Shown here: positions 45,258 to 56,268 of the stretch, piece by piece
Numbering within the stretch: the first letter of the stretch is position 1
How the letters are laid out: each line of letters begins with the position of its first letter
From: Serratia sp. PL17
GTDB lineage: Bacteria; Pseudomonadota; Gammaproteobacteria; Enterobacterales; Enterobacteriaceae
DNA length: 64,000 nt
NCBI RefSeq assembly: GCF_017832355.1
Contig: NZ_JAFIBY010000003.1
Coordinates: forward strand, 372,001 to 436,000
Reading direction: 5' to 3'
Program-made: the position numbers and the translations under genes
The notes under the pieces: model-generated
Seen by the model: only the letters and a program-made list of their open reading frames with translations
Told to the model about the DNA's origin: nothing
The model's database searches: none

Positions 45258-45944
45258 ATGGAATGGTTGAACATACTGATCGTTGAAGATGAAACGCCGT
45301 TGGCGGAGATGCATGCAGAATTTATCCGGCAGAACGGCGGTTGCCGGCAAATCTGGCTGGCCGGCACCCTGGCGCAGGCCCGCATGATGACCGACCGCTT
45401 CAAACCGGATCTGATCCTGCTGGATAACTTCCTGCCTGACGGCCAGGGTATTGAGTTACTGCGCGAACTGACGCTGAACGGGTATACCGGCGGTATCGTA
45501 TTCATCACCGCCGCCAGCGATATGGACACCGTCGCCGAAGCATTACGCCATGGGGTGTTTGACTACCTGATCAAACCGCTGGCCTATGATCGTCTGACCC
45601 ACACGCTGGTACGCTTTAGCCAGCGGCACCAGGCGCTGAAGGATAAGGCACGCCTTAATCAACGTCGTATCGATCAGATGTTCAATACCTATGCCCGTGG
45701 TGAGCCTCAGACGGCATTGCCGGCGGGCATCGATGAGTTAACGCTGGTTAAAATCCGCGCCTTGTTTGAGACGCCTTCGGAGAGCCACACGGCTGAAAGC
45801 GTTGCGCAAAAAATGGGGTTAAGCCGCACAACTGCACGCCGCTATCTGGAGTTTTGCACCGCCAGACAGCAGCTACGCGCAGAAATCATTTACGGCAAGG
45901 TGGGCCGCCCACAGCGGATTTACCGTTTGCCGCCCCCTGAATAA
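45258..45944 (+). CDS. citB: Response regulator CitB/DpiA
   Basis: 228 residues matching E. coli DpiA. The receiver domain has the acidic pair in VEDETPLAEMH, phospho-acceptor Asp56 in LILLDNFLPDGQG, Thr in FITAAS and Lys in YLIKPL. The linker FNTYARGEP and the C-terminal HTH (AESVAQKMGLSRTTARRYLE) and KVGRPQRIYRL follow. It should activate the citrate genes. In E. coli and Klebsiella the sensor gene (dpiB/citA) lies next to it; here neither flank carries one. ATG 45258 is used, not TTG 45252. Confidence 0.93.
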   Translation: MEWLNILIVEDETPLAEMHAEFIRQNGGCRQIWLAGTLAQARMMTDRFKPDLILLDNFLPDGQGIELLRELTLNGYTGGIVFITAASDMDTVAEALRHGVFDYLIKPLAYDRLTHTLVRFSQRHQALKDKARLNQRRIDQMFNTYARGEPQTALPAGIDELTLVKIRALFETPSESHTAESVAQKMGLSRTTARRYLEFCTARQQLRAEIIYGKVGRPQRIYRLPPPE

Positions 45945-46024
45945 GCGGTTATTTGATCGGCCCTGCAAGCTTGAATGTAACCGCTTTACTTTTTTGGTAC
46001 TCCTCAGCATCTTATTTGGCATGA

Positions 46025-49141
<3,117 letters not shown>

Positions 49142-49171
49142 GGCTAAATCTGCCAAAACCTCAACGGGTTG

Positions 49172-49203
49172 CGCATTCTGTAAGCAAACAGTCACAGAAT
49201 GCG
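49172..49203. other. 10-bp inverted repeat between lacZ and tRNA-Asn
   Basis: CGCATTCTGT (49172-49181) and ACAGAATGCG (49194-49203) are perfect complements around a 12-base loop. No T tract. It may end lacZ transcription weakly or stabilise its mRNA. Confidence 0.4.
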
Positions 49204-49213
49204 TAATCCACCT

Positions 49214-49242
49214 TTGACATGCTGCCGACACCCCGTTATGAT
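49214..49242 (+). promoter_or_regulatory. Promoter of tRNA-Asn (second copy)
   Basis: Consensus -35 TTGACA (49214-49219), 17-base spacer, -10 TATGAT (49237-49242), GC-rich discriminator, then the tRNA 18 bases on. The last ten bases before the tRNA (TTCACACGAT) are the same as in the first copy. Confidence 0.85.
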
Positions 49243-49260
49243 TCCGGCCGTTCACACGAT

Positions 49261-49336
49261 TCCTCTGTAGTTCAGTCGGTAGAACGGCGGACTGTTAATC
49301 CGTATGTCACTGGTTCGAGTCCAGTCAGAGGAGCCA
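49261..49336 (+). tRNA. asnU: tRNA-Asn (anticodon GTT), second copy
   Basis: All 76 bases are identical to the copy at 13251. The 3' end plus next base reads CCAGTCAGAGGAGCCAA, which is exactly the 17-base attachment core known for the Yersinia high-pathogenicity island. The symbol is arbitrary among the enterobacterial asn tRNA names. Confidence 0.97.
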
Positions 49337-49378
49337 AATTTAGAGAAGCCCGCTTAGGAAACTAAGCGGGCTTTTTGC
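49333..49378 (+). repeat. Direct repeat A: tRNA-Asn 3' GCCA plus terminator
   Basis: 46 bases starting with the tRNA terminal GCCA and running through the terminator. It recurs at 50311-50356 in the same direction with two mismatches. Confidence 0.85.
49346..49376 (+). terminator. Terminator of tRNA-Asn (second copy)
   Basis: AAGCCCGCTTAG - GAAA - CTAAGCGGGCTT with a following TTT, the same design as for the first copy. Confidence 0.88.
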
Positions 49379-49505
49379 TTTTGTTTTTTTTGAATGGCAG
49401 CTTTGAGCGAGGAACGGACGTTGAGGCATAATAGTTTGGAGACGAGAGTTTCAGGCTCAAAATGCCTGTTATCAGGAAAAATAACCTTAGCAAAAAGGAG
49501 CAAGG

Positions 49506-50279
49506 ATGGCCGTCGATCATAACGATTCTATCTCCCAGCCAAAACGCGCGGAAATCCAACCTGCATTCTCACATATAATTGAATGTGTTGTGACAAATCT
49601 AACCCATTGCTTTCCTGAGCTTATACACAGTCTATACGTATACGGAAGTGTAGCTGAAGGCAGGGCAGAGGCAGGTAAGTCTGATCTGGATATGACAGTC
49701 ATTTTCAAACATGAACCCGATCAGGCTACTAAAGAGCAATTTGCAACTGTTCAGTCTATTCTTGAAAAAAACAATCCAGTTATCAGTAAAATTGATTTTG
49801 ATTGTGGTCTGCTGGGACAGGTTCTCGATCCAGATAATGTACTCAGCTGGGGATACTGGATTAAACATCACTGTCACTGCGTTTATGGAGAGGACTTGAG
49901 CCATCGCTTTCAAGCTTTCAAACCTTCAAAAGCTATTGCAGTGGCCGTGAACGGTGACTTTATGCAGGTTCTGGGCAAGCTAGTGATTCAAATGAAAACA
50001 TCTTCTGACGAAAACAAAAAGTTGCAGCTTCAGCGCTCGGCTGCGCGAAAGCTTGTCAGAGCAACCAATATCCTTCGCAGTGAACAGGATAATGACTGGC
50101 CGGACTCTCTCCAGGAGTACCGCACCAAATTTAATTCGCGGTATCCTGCATTAGCGGAAGATATGGATTACTTACTGGAAATGAGTACTGAACCCCGAGG
50201 GGGCATAGCTGACTTCGAAAAACGGGTTATGGCATTTGCCCGCTGGCTTAGCTCCGAATTTAATAGCCAAAAAGCCTAA
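49506..50279 (+). CDS. Nucleotidyltransferase-domain protein
   Basis: 257 residues. The N-terminal part has the minimal Pol-beta nucleotidyltransferase signature: Gly47-Ser48 (YVYGSVAEG) followed by Asp60 and Asp62 (SDLDMTV), and a likely third Asp in KIDFD near residue 97. The C-terminal ~110 residues are helical. It resembles the ANT/kanamycin nucleotidyltransferase-like group and MNT antitoxins, but no HEPN partner follows. A strong AAGGAG ribosome site precedes ATG 49506. The gene is AT-richer than lacZ before it and is bracketed by a direct repeat of the tRNA end, suggesting it was acquired. Substrate unknown. Confidence 0.78.
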   Translation: MAVDHNDSISQPKRAEIQPAFSHIIECVVTNLTHCFPELIHSLYVYGSVAEGRAEAGKSDLDMTVIFKHEPDQATKEQFATVQSILEKNNPVISKIDFDCGLLGQVLDPDNVLSWGYWIKHHCHCVYGEDLSHRFQAFKPSKAIAVAVNGDFMQVLGKLVIQMKTSSDENKKLQLQRSAARKLVRATNILRSEQDNDWPDSLQEYRTKFNSRYPALAEDMDYLLEMSTEPRGGIADFEKRVMAFARWLSSEFNSQKA

Positions 50280-50310
50280 CCAGATGTTCTTGTTAATAAC
50301 CTCTTAAATA

Positions 50311-50356
50311 GCCATATTTAGAGAAGCCCGCTTAGGAAACTAATCGGGCTTTTTGC
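50311..50356 (+). repeat. Direct repeat B: displaced tRNA-Asn end and decayed terminator
   Basis: 44 of 46 bases equal repeat A. One mismatch (CTAATCGGGC for CTAAGCGGGC) breaks the terminator stem, which suggests this copy is no longer selected as a tRNA terminator. Together the repeats frame about 975 bases that hold only the nucleotidyltransferase gene. Confidence 0.85.
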
Positions 50357-50554
50357 CCTGCAATCACGCAGTGGCAATTCTTAGGTTGCGATTAGCAGCG
50401 CGAGCCAGACTCGATACTTTCAGGGGCAATCATCGCCAAAAGCAGACATTATTTGAAGCCTATCTGAAACTCGTTGGCAAAAGCCTGGCGCGGCGTGACT
50501 CTGTCTGCCGCTTATCCCCACATCCAGATAAGACCCACCTGCTCACCCGCGCCC

Positions 50555-51001
50555 TCAAGGCGATGAAATTATTGGCTCGGGGGGAACATGAACAATCAGC
50601 ACATCAATGGTTAAACGGTTGATGAATTCGAAAGAAAAGGAGGTATAAACACCCAAAAAGCGGTTTTCATGACCCAGCATAACCAGATCTATCCCTTCAC
50701 TGTCGATCACTGCCTGAACGTCTTTGAATCTATGGATACTGACGATCGACTTTACCTTGACGTCAAAAGTGGCAGACCCTGCCAGACGGCTAAGCATCGC
50801 CTTAGCTTCAATCACTTCATGTGATTGACGATCCTTGGTTAAGGCATCGCTGGTGTAATCCAACTCTCTATAATCTTCGCTGATATGCCCTAACGTGATA
50901 CAGGTGCCCATTTCTTTCGCAAGACGTTCGGCATGCGCCAACATGAGCTGACCGTCCGTCTCATTTTGGATCAACAACAACGCATGCTTGTAAATGTGCA
51001 T
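50555..51001 (-). CDS. Universal stress protein (UspA family)
   Basis: 148 residues. Begins MHIYKHALLLIQNETDGQLM, continues ERLAKEMGTCITLGHIS, and ends GVYTSFSFEFINRLTIDVLI plus VHVPPEP, the alpha/beta Usp fold as in UspC/UspD. The typical G-x2-G-x9-G-S/T ATP motif is not intact (GHENRFLGVYTSFSFEF), so it is probably of the non-ATP-binding UspA/C/D type. GAGAGGTG precedes the ATG. Stress-induced dimeric cytosolic protein in relatives. Confidence 0.82.
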   Translation of the reverse strand: MHIYKHALLLIQNETDGQLMLAHAERLAKEMGTCITLGHISEDYRELDYTSDALTKDRQSHEVIEAKAMLSRLAGSATFDVKVKSIVSIHRFKDVQAVIDSEGIDLVMLGHENRFLGVYTSFSFEFINRLTIDVLIVHVPPEPIISSP

Positions 51002-51169
51002 ACATCACCTCTCAACAGCATCACTCCGGCAGTTGCGTCTTTACCCTCCAGATGTCTGCCAGTCAAAACCTGCAATCCTTAATACACTTACGCCTTACAA
51101 GTATAAACGCGTATTTAATGCTCAGAAAAATCCACCGGGATAAACCCAACTGGTTTTTTTGGTCTGGCA

Positions 51170-51889
51170 TCACATTTCAATCTCACCGTTGCGGATCGCT
51201 ACGCCGATCGCCTGAGCGGTCGTGGTTGCGCCGAGCCGCCGGCGTATTCGGCGCAGGTGGTTTTCCACCGTTCGCTCCGACAGCCCCAACGTGGCAGCGA
51301 TGTCGGCCTGGCGCCGCCCGGCAGCCGTCCATGCCAACACTTCACGCTCACGCGCCGACAACTTGCCAAGCGTGGCCTCTGCTGGCAACTCAAGTAACCT
51401 GCGCGCAGAGACAAAAGCCGCCGTGCCCACGATTAGCATCGCCAACCGAATTGGCGGAGAGCTTTCAATGCACTCACCGCCGAAACTGACCGCACCTTCC
51501 AACCCGGACGGGCCGAATATCGGGACCTGTACCCCATGAACGCCTGGGCCGCGAGGCATGCGAACAATCTGATAGCAACTCCCCTTTTCCGTCTGCACCT
51601 TGCTCCAGAAAAAAGGCTCTGTTGCCTGCAGCATATGCCGGGTTACCGGACAGTGCCGAAGATAGGTTACAGCATCCACCACTTCGCCGTCGCCGAACCA
51701 ATTGCCTTCGACCCAGTAGATGCGATCAACCCCCTCATCTTCCCTGACGGCAGTAGAAAATAGCACGAAGCGGTCAAAACCCTGCGGAGCTGCGAAGGCG
51801 CGAACCCTCTCCTGAATAACAGAGAGGGTGTCCGCACGCTCAATAGCCAGTGCAGTGAGAAAGGCCTCTTGAGCAATGTCCACGCTCAT
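51170..51889 (-). CDS. LuxR family regulator (autoinducer-domain-like, solo)
   Basis: 239 residues. The C-terminal GerE helix-turn-helix is complete ([20 protein letters not shown] then [19 protein letters not shown], from residue ~175). The N-terminal ~160 residues resemble the autoinducer-binding domain: [40 protein letters not shown] and [14 protein letters not shown]. Where LuxR proteins normally have the acyl-homoserine-lactone contacting Asp, Cys appears (HCPV), so the ligand may differ. There is no luxI nearby. Its ATG overlaps the hchA stop by 4 bases, so it is made with hchA. Confidence 0.82.
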   Translation of the reverse strand: MSVDIAQEAFLTALAIERADTLSVIQERVRAFAAPQGFDRFVLFSTAVREDEGVDRIYWVEGNWFGDGEVVDAVTYLRHCPVTRHMLQATEPFFWSKVQTEKGSCYQIVRMPRGPGVHGVQVPIFGPSGLEGAVSFGGECIESSPPIRLAMLIVGTAAFVSARRLLELPAEATLGKLSAREREVLAWTAAGRRQADIAATLGLSERTVENHLRRIRRRLGATTTAQAIGVAIRNGEIEM

Positions 51890-52761
51890 CGCCCAGCGAC
51901 ATCGGCCAACAGCGTCTGTGCAGCCAGCTTGCCGAGATTGTTGGAAGCCAGTGGGCTGTCACCGGTCAACAACCGCCGATCTTTATGCACCTTACCGGTG
52001 ATATTGGTATTAAGGATTGAAACGCCCAATTCACGCAACCGCTCGCCCACCAGCCAAGGCATCGGGCCTGGGATATAGCCGATATCAATATTAGCGCCGG
52101 TATCGAGCGCATCAGGAAACACGCACATTTCGTACCCACGGTACAAGAAATCGTCTTTGCCCTCACCAAGCCCAGCAGCCAGTAAACCGGCCGGGCCGTG
52201 GCAAAGCGAAATAACGTAACGATCATTGTCGTGCGCCCAGAACAGGGTTTTCTTAACGTCTTCACTGAAGGGGATATCATTAAGCACCCCGTGACCACCC
52301 GGAATAAAGACGGCAATATAATTGCCGGCGTCCAAGTCCTTCACCACATCAGAGAGTTTTTTTGGTTGCTTGAGCTGGCTACGGTATTTTTCATATGTGG
52401 CTTTGACCGCTTCATCTTCACCAGGGAAGGCCCACATTTCCAGTTTGACCGGATCGCCCGACGGCGTGGCGATATCTATCTCAAAACCGGCAAGATCCAT
52501 GTGGTACATCGGCAACAACATTTCGACCGGATGGTTGCCGGTAGAAAAGAATTTGCCGTTTTGCATCATCAAATAACGCTCCTGCGAGGCGATCATCAAT
52601 ACCTTCCATTTTCCCCCCCGATACGCGTTGGGGTAGCTGGCACCGTCAAAATCAGTTTTTGACGACGTGTACTGCGACAGTGAGTAAGGTGATGGGAAGA
52701 AAGCATTTTCTTCCGCGATATCAGGGGTAGGATTACGATCCGCAGAGGGTAAATCAGTCAT
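51886..52761 (-). CDS. hchA: Hsp31 glyoxalase/deglycase HchA
   Basis: 291 residues colinear with E. coli HchA. The catalytic Cys187 lies in [10 protein letters not shown] with His188, Glu80 in [10 protein letters not shown] is the partner, and the core FIPGGHG and the C-terminal [16 protein letters not shown] are conserved. It removes methylglyoxal and acts as holding chaperone; deglycase activity is debated. In E. coli hchA follows a two-component pair; here its partner is a LuxR-type regulator. GGGATATCCC upstream (about 52838) is a short palindrome that could be an operator. Confidence 0.94.
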   Translation of the reverse strand: MTDLPSADRNPTPDIAEENAFFPSPYSLSQYTSSKTDFDGASYPNAYRGGKWKVLMIASQERYLMMQNGKFFSTGNHPVEMLLPMYHMDLAGFEIDIATPSGDPVKLEMWAFPGEDEAVKATYEKYRSQLKQPKKLSDVVKDLDAGNYIAVFIPGGHGVLNDIPFSEDVKKTLFWAHDNDRYVISLCHGPAGLLAAGLGEGKDDFLYRGYEMCVFPDALDTGANIDIGYIPGPMPWLVGERLRELGVSILNTNITGKVHKDRRLLTGDSPLASNNLGKLAAQTLLADVAGR

Positions 52762-52876
52762 GATTATCTCCTTATTTGGGTTACGATTTGTGCTGCTGTT
52801 TCAGCTTAATTAAGAGAAACCCGAACCGCAATGAGGGATATCCCTTAATAAAACTTTTCGACCTTGATATCACATG

Positions 52877-53644
52877 TCAGTTCAACTTATGTGGTCTGAT
52901 GACAAACGCTTCATCAGGCCCTCCTTCGCCCTCATAACGATATTTTCTTACGGGCACCTGGAAATATTCTTCCAGATACTCCTCTTGAAGAAGAGCATTT
53001 TTTTCACCAAATATATAGTGTTCTTTATCCATTAATAAGCATTTATCAGAAATACTCTCCGCGTAGTTGATAAAATGCGTGTTAAAAATTACAGTAACCT
53101 TTCTCTCTCTTGATAACTCCCACAGCATATCAATAACTTTCGCTTGGTTTTGAAAATCCAAATTAGATTCTGGCTCATCAAGAACAATCACATCAGGTTC
53201 CGCAACTAACGCTTTAGCAAAATAGCACATTTGCAACTCACCGCCGCTGATCTGATTAATACATTTCCCTCTGAGCCTACCAACATCAAGCCTATTCAAA
53301 ATTTCTGAGGACCTATCGAAATCCTCTTTACCTGGTTTCGAAAAAAAACCTTTTCGCTGTGAGCAACCAAAAGAAACAAAATCGAGAACGCTGTAAGAGA
53401 AATGTAATTTCTTCGCCTGAGGAACGTAAGCGAGCCGTGCTTTTCTGTTATCAATATCCTCAATCACGCAGGCACCGGATACCGGTTGATAGATACCCGA
53501 TAGACTTTTCAACAGTGTCGTTTTCCCTGCGCCATTTGGCCCCATCACACAAAGGATGTCTCCTTTTTCAAGATGGAAGCTAATATTGTTTATAACTTTT
53601 CTTGATCCTTTAAAACCAAAGGACAATTGTTCAACTGTTATCAT
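52877..53644 (-). CDS. ABC importer ATPase, FecE/FhuC type (metal complex)
   Basis: 255 residues with Walker A GPNGAGKTT, signature ISGGELQM (unusual in place of LSGGE/QQR) and Walker B VIVLDEPESNLD, followed by switch His in FNTHFINYAE (the common VxHD has become NTHF). It belongs to the iron-siderophore/cobalamin class. It overlaps the permease by 14 bases and ends the five-gene operon that begins at 57624. AT-rich like its neighbours. Confidence 0.85.
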   Translation of the reverse strand: MITVEQLSFGFKGSRKVINNISFHLEKGDILCVMGPNGAGKTTLLKSLSGIYQPVSGACVIEDIDNRKARLAYVPQAKKLHFSYSVLDFVSFGCSQRKGFFSKPGKEDFDRSSEILNRLDVGRLRGKCINQISGGELQMCYFAKALVAEPDVIVLDEPESNLDFQNQAKVIDMLWELSRERKVTVIFNTHFINYAESISDKCLLMDKEHYIFGEKNALLQEEYLEEYFQVPVRKYRYEGEGGPDEAFVIRPHKLN

Positions 53645-54656
53645 ATCTACGACTCATAATGAAAAGCAGTGCAAATAACGGAGCCCCAATGAGCGCGGTC
53701 AAAATTCCGATAGGGATCTCCGCATAAGTGGCGCTCCTGGCAATATTATCAATAATCAACAGAAATAATGCCCCACCAAGCGCCGAAGCAGGAATCAGCC
53801 TACCGTGGTTACAACCGAGCACGCTTCGAATCAGATGAGGGATAACCAGCCCAACCCAACCGACAACACCAGCAATAGTGACTGAAGCAGAGACCAATAC
53901 TGCGGATAAAAAAAGTAATGCTACTTTTATCCGCTGCGGATTAAGACCCGCGATTTTTGCTTCATCATCCCCCAACGAGATAATATTCATTTTCCACCTT
54001 AACGTATAGATTGCAAAATAACTGATCGCATACAGTGGAATAAGCCAGTAAACTTGCTCTTTAAGCACTGACGCAAAACTGCCCATCAGCCAAAAAACGA
54101 TGGCCGGCAATGTATCCTGTGGATCGGCCACATACTTAATTATTGATATAAAAGACACGAATACCGAAGCGATGATAATTCCTGACAGAATAGTGGTAAG
54201 TTCATCCTGCCGTTTTTTTAAATGGCAGATACCAAACACAAGCACTAGACTCAATATGCCAAAAAATAATGAACATAACGAACTCAACGCAAAAGGAAAA
54301 CTAAACAGTATGCCAAGAGCTGCGCCAAAAGCAGAGGCCGAGGAGGTTCCCAGCACATCCGGGCTAGCCAGTGAATTTTTCAACACGGCTTGAAAAGTGG
54401 CACCAGCAACCGATAATCCCCCACCGACCATCATCACCGCGATGACTCTTGGCATACGCAAACTAAAAATAACGGAGTAGTTGGCTTCATCCTTTGCAGA
54501 CAATTTCGCATGTAATAAAACCTGCATTATTTCGTCAACCGACAAAGAGTATCTACCGACAAATAATGAGGCGACGGCAACAAGGCATAAAACCACAGAT
54601 AGCCCAGCCATTATGGCGGCATATTTTTTTCTATCAGGCATAACCATTACTTCCAT
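53631..54656 (-). CDS. ABC importer permease, FecCD family
   Basis: 341 residues with about ten membrane helices and the FecCD landmarks RMPRVIAVMMVGGGLSVAGA, FQAVLKNSLASPDVLGTSSA and GWVGLVIPHLIRSVLG. It forms a homodimeric channel, as in BtuC/FhuB-like importers. The first ATG (54656) is kept; ATG at residues 4 and 6 are possible starts. Confidence 0.88.
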   Translation of the reverse strand: MEVMVMPDRKKYAAIMAGLSVVLCLVAVASLFVGRYSLSVDEIMQVLLHAKLSAKDEANYSVIFSLRMPRVIAVMMVGGGLSVAGATFQAVLKNSLASPDVLGTSSASAFGAALGILFSFPFALSSLCSLFFGILSLVLVFGICHLKKRQDELTTILSGIIIASVFVSFISIIKYVADPQDTLPAIVFWLMGSFASVLKEQVYWLIPLYAISYFAIYTLRWKMNIISLGDDEAKIAGLNPQRIKVALLFLSAVLVSASVTIAGVVGWVGLVIPHLIRSVLGCNHGRLIPASALGGALFLLIIDNIARSATYAEIPIGILTALIGAPLFALLFIMSRRYDNS

Positions 54657-54704
54657 AGAGAGGTTTAATTATTATATTTTTCACCATAAAATAATTTACG
54701 CGAA

Positions 54705-55784
54705 TTATCTCTGAGCCAAAACCTCATTCAATAAACGTTCCGGTATGGCATAAGAGAACATCTTTTCATAATAATCTCGTGTTATATCCTTCAGCTTTTC
54801 AGCACTAATATATTCTGGATTGTATTTACTGATCATAAATAATGGCAACAGCGATGTTTCTGCAGAGAGTCCCCCCCAGTTATGTATCCCTACCGGCGTT
54901 GAGTAAACCTTGCCGTTTTTTACTGCTCGGAGTTCTTTCCAGTCCTGACCTGGGATTTTACCTTCCAACAGAGCGTTGGCACTGCCGAAGACAACAAAAA
55001 TCACGTCAGGATCCCATTGCATTATCTGCTCCATCGAGACATTTATGTAACGCCCAGCATCACCGCTGACCTGTAAACTACCAGCAACATTCTCCATTCC
55101 TGCCATTTTCAGGTAGGTATCGCCATAGGTGTGAGGGCCACTCACCTTGAGCTGTTTGCCATCGCTTTCTTCAAGATACAATGCTTTGACATGTTGCTGC
55201 CTGATATCCGCAGCATAAGGTTGGATCATCGTCAACATGTTTTCCCAAGCGCTTTTGAATTTATGCGTATGGGGTAATCCAAGCGTTTCCGCAAACTTAT
55301 TCTCCCAATAAACCTGGGTTACCATCGGTTCATACTTGGTTTTCCCGCCAGCGTCGAGATTAATGACGGGCACCCCTGCCCGCTCCAAGTGATCATCCTG
55401 ACTTTTACCATAGTAATAAATAATATCCGGTTTAAGGCTCATCAACGATTCCATATTGACCGTATAGTCATTATTGATAAAGTCTGTGGTGATCCTGCCG
55501 ATATCCGGTTTCATATCTTTCAGTACATTCATGTCGGAATGCGTAAAAGCCCAAGGGCCAACGCCGATGACATGTTTATAGGCTGAATCATTAGCCAATA
55601 TCACACCAAATGGACAATTGCCGGTGATAACAATACGGTTATATTTACCAGAAACCGGGTGCAGTACTTCAGTGTCTTTTCCGGCAATTTTTGTCGTAAT
55701 ATCTCCGTTGGCGCTGCTAGTCGTCGGTAATGAAAATGCCGCCAACAAGATGGTAGCAAATAGTTTTATTTTACTGATCATCAT
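54705..55784 (-). CDS. Periplasmic metal-complex binding protein (FecB/CeuE-like)
   Basis: 359 residues with a signal peptide (LFATILLAAFSLPTTSSANG). It is a class III (BtuF/FecB-like) binding protein: HPVSGKYNRIVITGN at the first strand, MESLMSLKPDIIYYYG in the N lobe and MEQIMQWDPDVIFVVFGSA in the C lobe, ending PLFMISKYNPEYIS. The family binds siderophores, haem, cobalamin or nickel/zinc chelates. GAGGGGA is directly before the two consecutive ATGs; the second (55781) has the better spacing. A Zur-like operator upstream of the operon points to zinc or another metal rather than iron alone. Confidence 0.85.
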   Translation of the reverse strand: MMISKIKLFATILLAAFSLPTTSSANGDITTKIAGKDTEVLHPVSGKYNRIVITGNCPFGVILANDSAYKHVIGVGPWAFTHSDMNVLKDMKPDIGRITTDFINNDYTVNMESLMSLKPDIIYYYGKSQDDHLERAGVPVINLDAGGKTKYEPMVTQVYWENKFAETLGLPHTHKFKSAWENMLTMIQPYAADIRQQHVKALYLEESDGKQLKVSGPHTYGDTYLKMAGMENVAGSLQVSGDAGRYINVSMEQIMQWDPDVIFVVFGSANALLEGKIPGQDWKELRAVKNGKVYSTPVGIHNWGGLSAETSLLPLFMISKYNPEYISAEKLKDITRDYYEKMFSYAIPERLLNEVLAQR

Positions 55785-55839
55785 TCCCCTCGCATTGTCT
55801 CATTGATAGAATTTTTTTGTTTTAGCCTCTTCAGCGTCA

Positions 55840-56241
55840 TTAGGCTACCGAAGCAGTGATGCCCGCTGCCAGAATGGTTAATCCGGCCACAATAACAATT
55901 GCGGTTGTGGCGACAGCGCCACCGCCAACCAGCGCAGCCGTCTTGCCTTTAGAAATATCCTGCCGTTCAAGGAAAGAAATCTGTGTAAAAGGTATTATTT
56001 CCCCCGTATCGGCAATAATGGCATTGGGTTCAATTTTCGCCACGTTCATCTCGCCACCACTGCCATCCTTTAATCCATACTTCAGGTGGTCACCAATATA
56101 GACCTGTGGCTGAAGATGGTAATAACTCCCCTCTTGTCCAATAGCCTTTTGCTGTAATGCTACTGGGTTGTATGTGGTACAACCGCAAAGCGACATCATC
56201 ACCAATCCGAGGATAAAAGGAGCCAAATTTGCCAATTTCAT
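55840..56241 (-). CDS. Predicted lipoprotein of the metal-uptake operon
   Basis: 133 residues. The signal ends in a lipobox (MMSLCGC, Cys ~21), so it should be a lipoprotein; the +2 Thr suggests outer-membrane sorting. The middle has a short beta-rich domain (SYYHLQPQVYIGDHLKYGLK, NVAKIEPNAIIADTGEIIPF) similar in feel to YgdI/YgdR-type small domains, and the C-terminus is a glycine- and alanine-rich hydrophobic stretch (LVGGGAVATTAIVIVAGLTI). Family not recognised. GAGG lies six bases before the ATG. It sits between the MFS gene and the binding-protein gene. Confidence 0.7.
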   Translation of the reverse strand: MKLANLAPFILGLVMMSLCGCTTYNPVALQQKAIGQEGSYYHLQPQVYIGDHLKYGLKDGSGGEMNVAKIEPNAIIADTGEIIPFTQISFLERQDISKGKTAALVGGGAVATTAIVIVAGLTILAAGITASVA

Positions 56242-56268
56242 TGAAACCTCTAACTTATTTATGCATGA

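Noticed and set aside
52830..52850. GGGATATCCC before hchA as a named operator
   Set aside because: A 10-base palindrome alone is too short to assign to a regulator.
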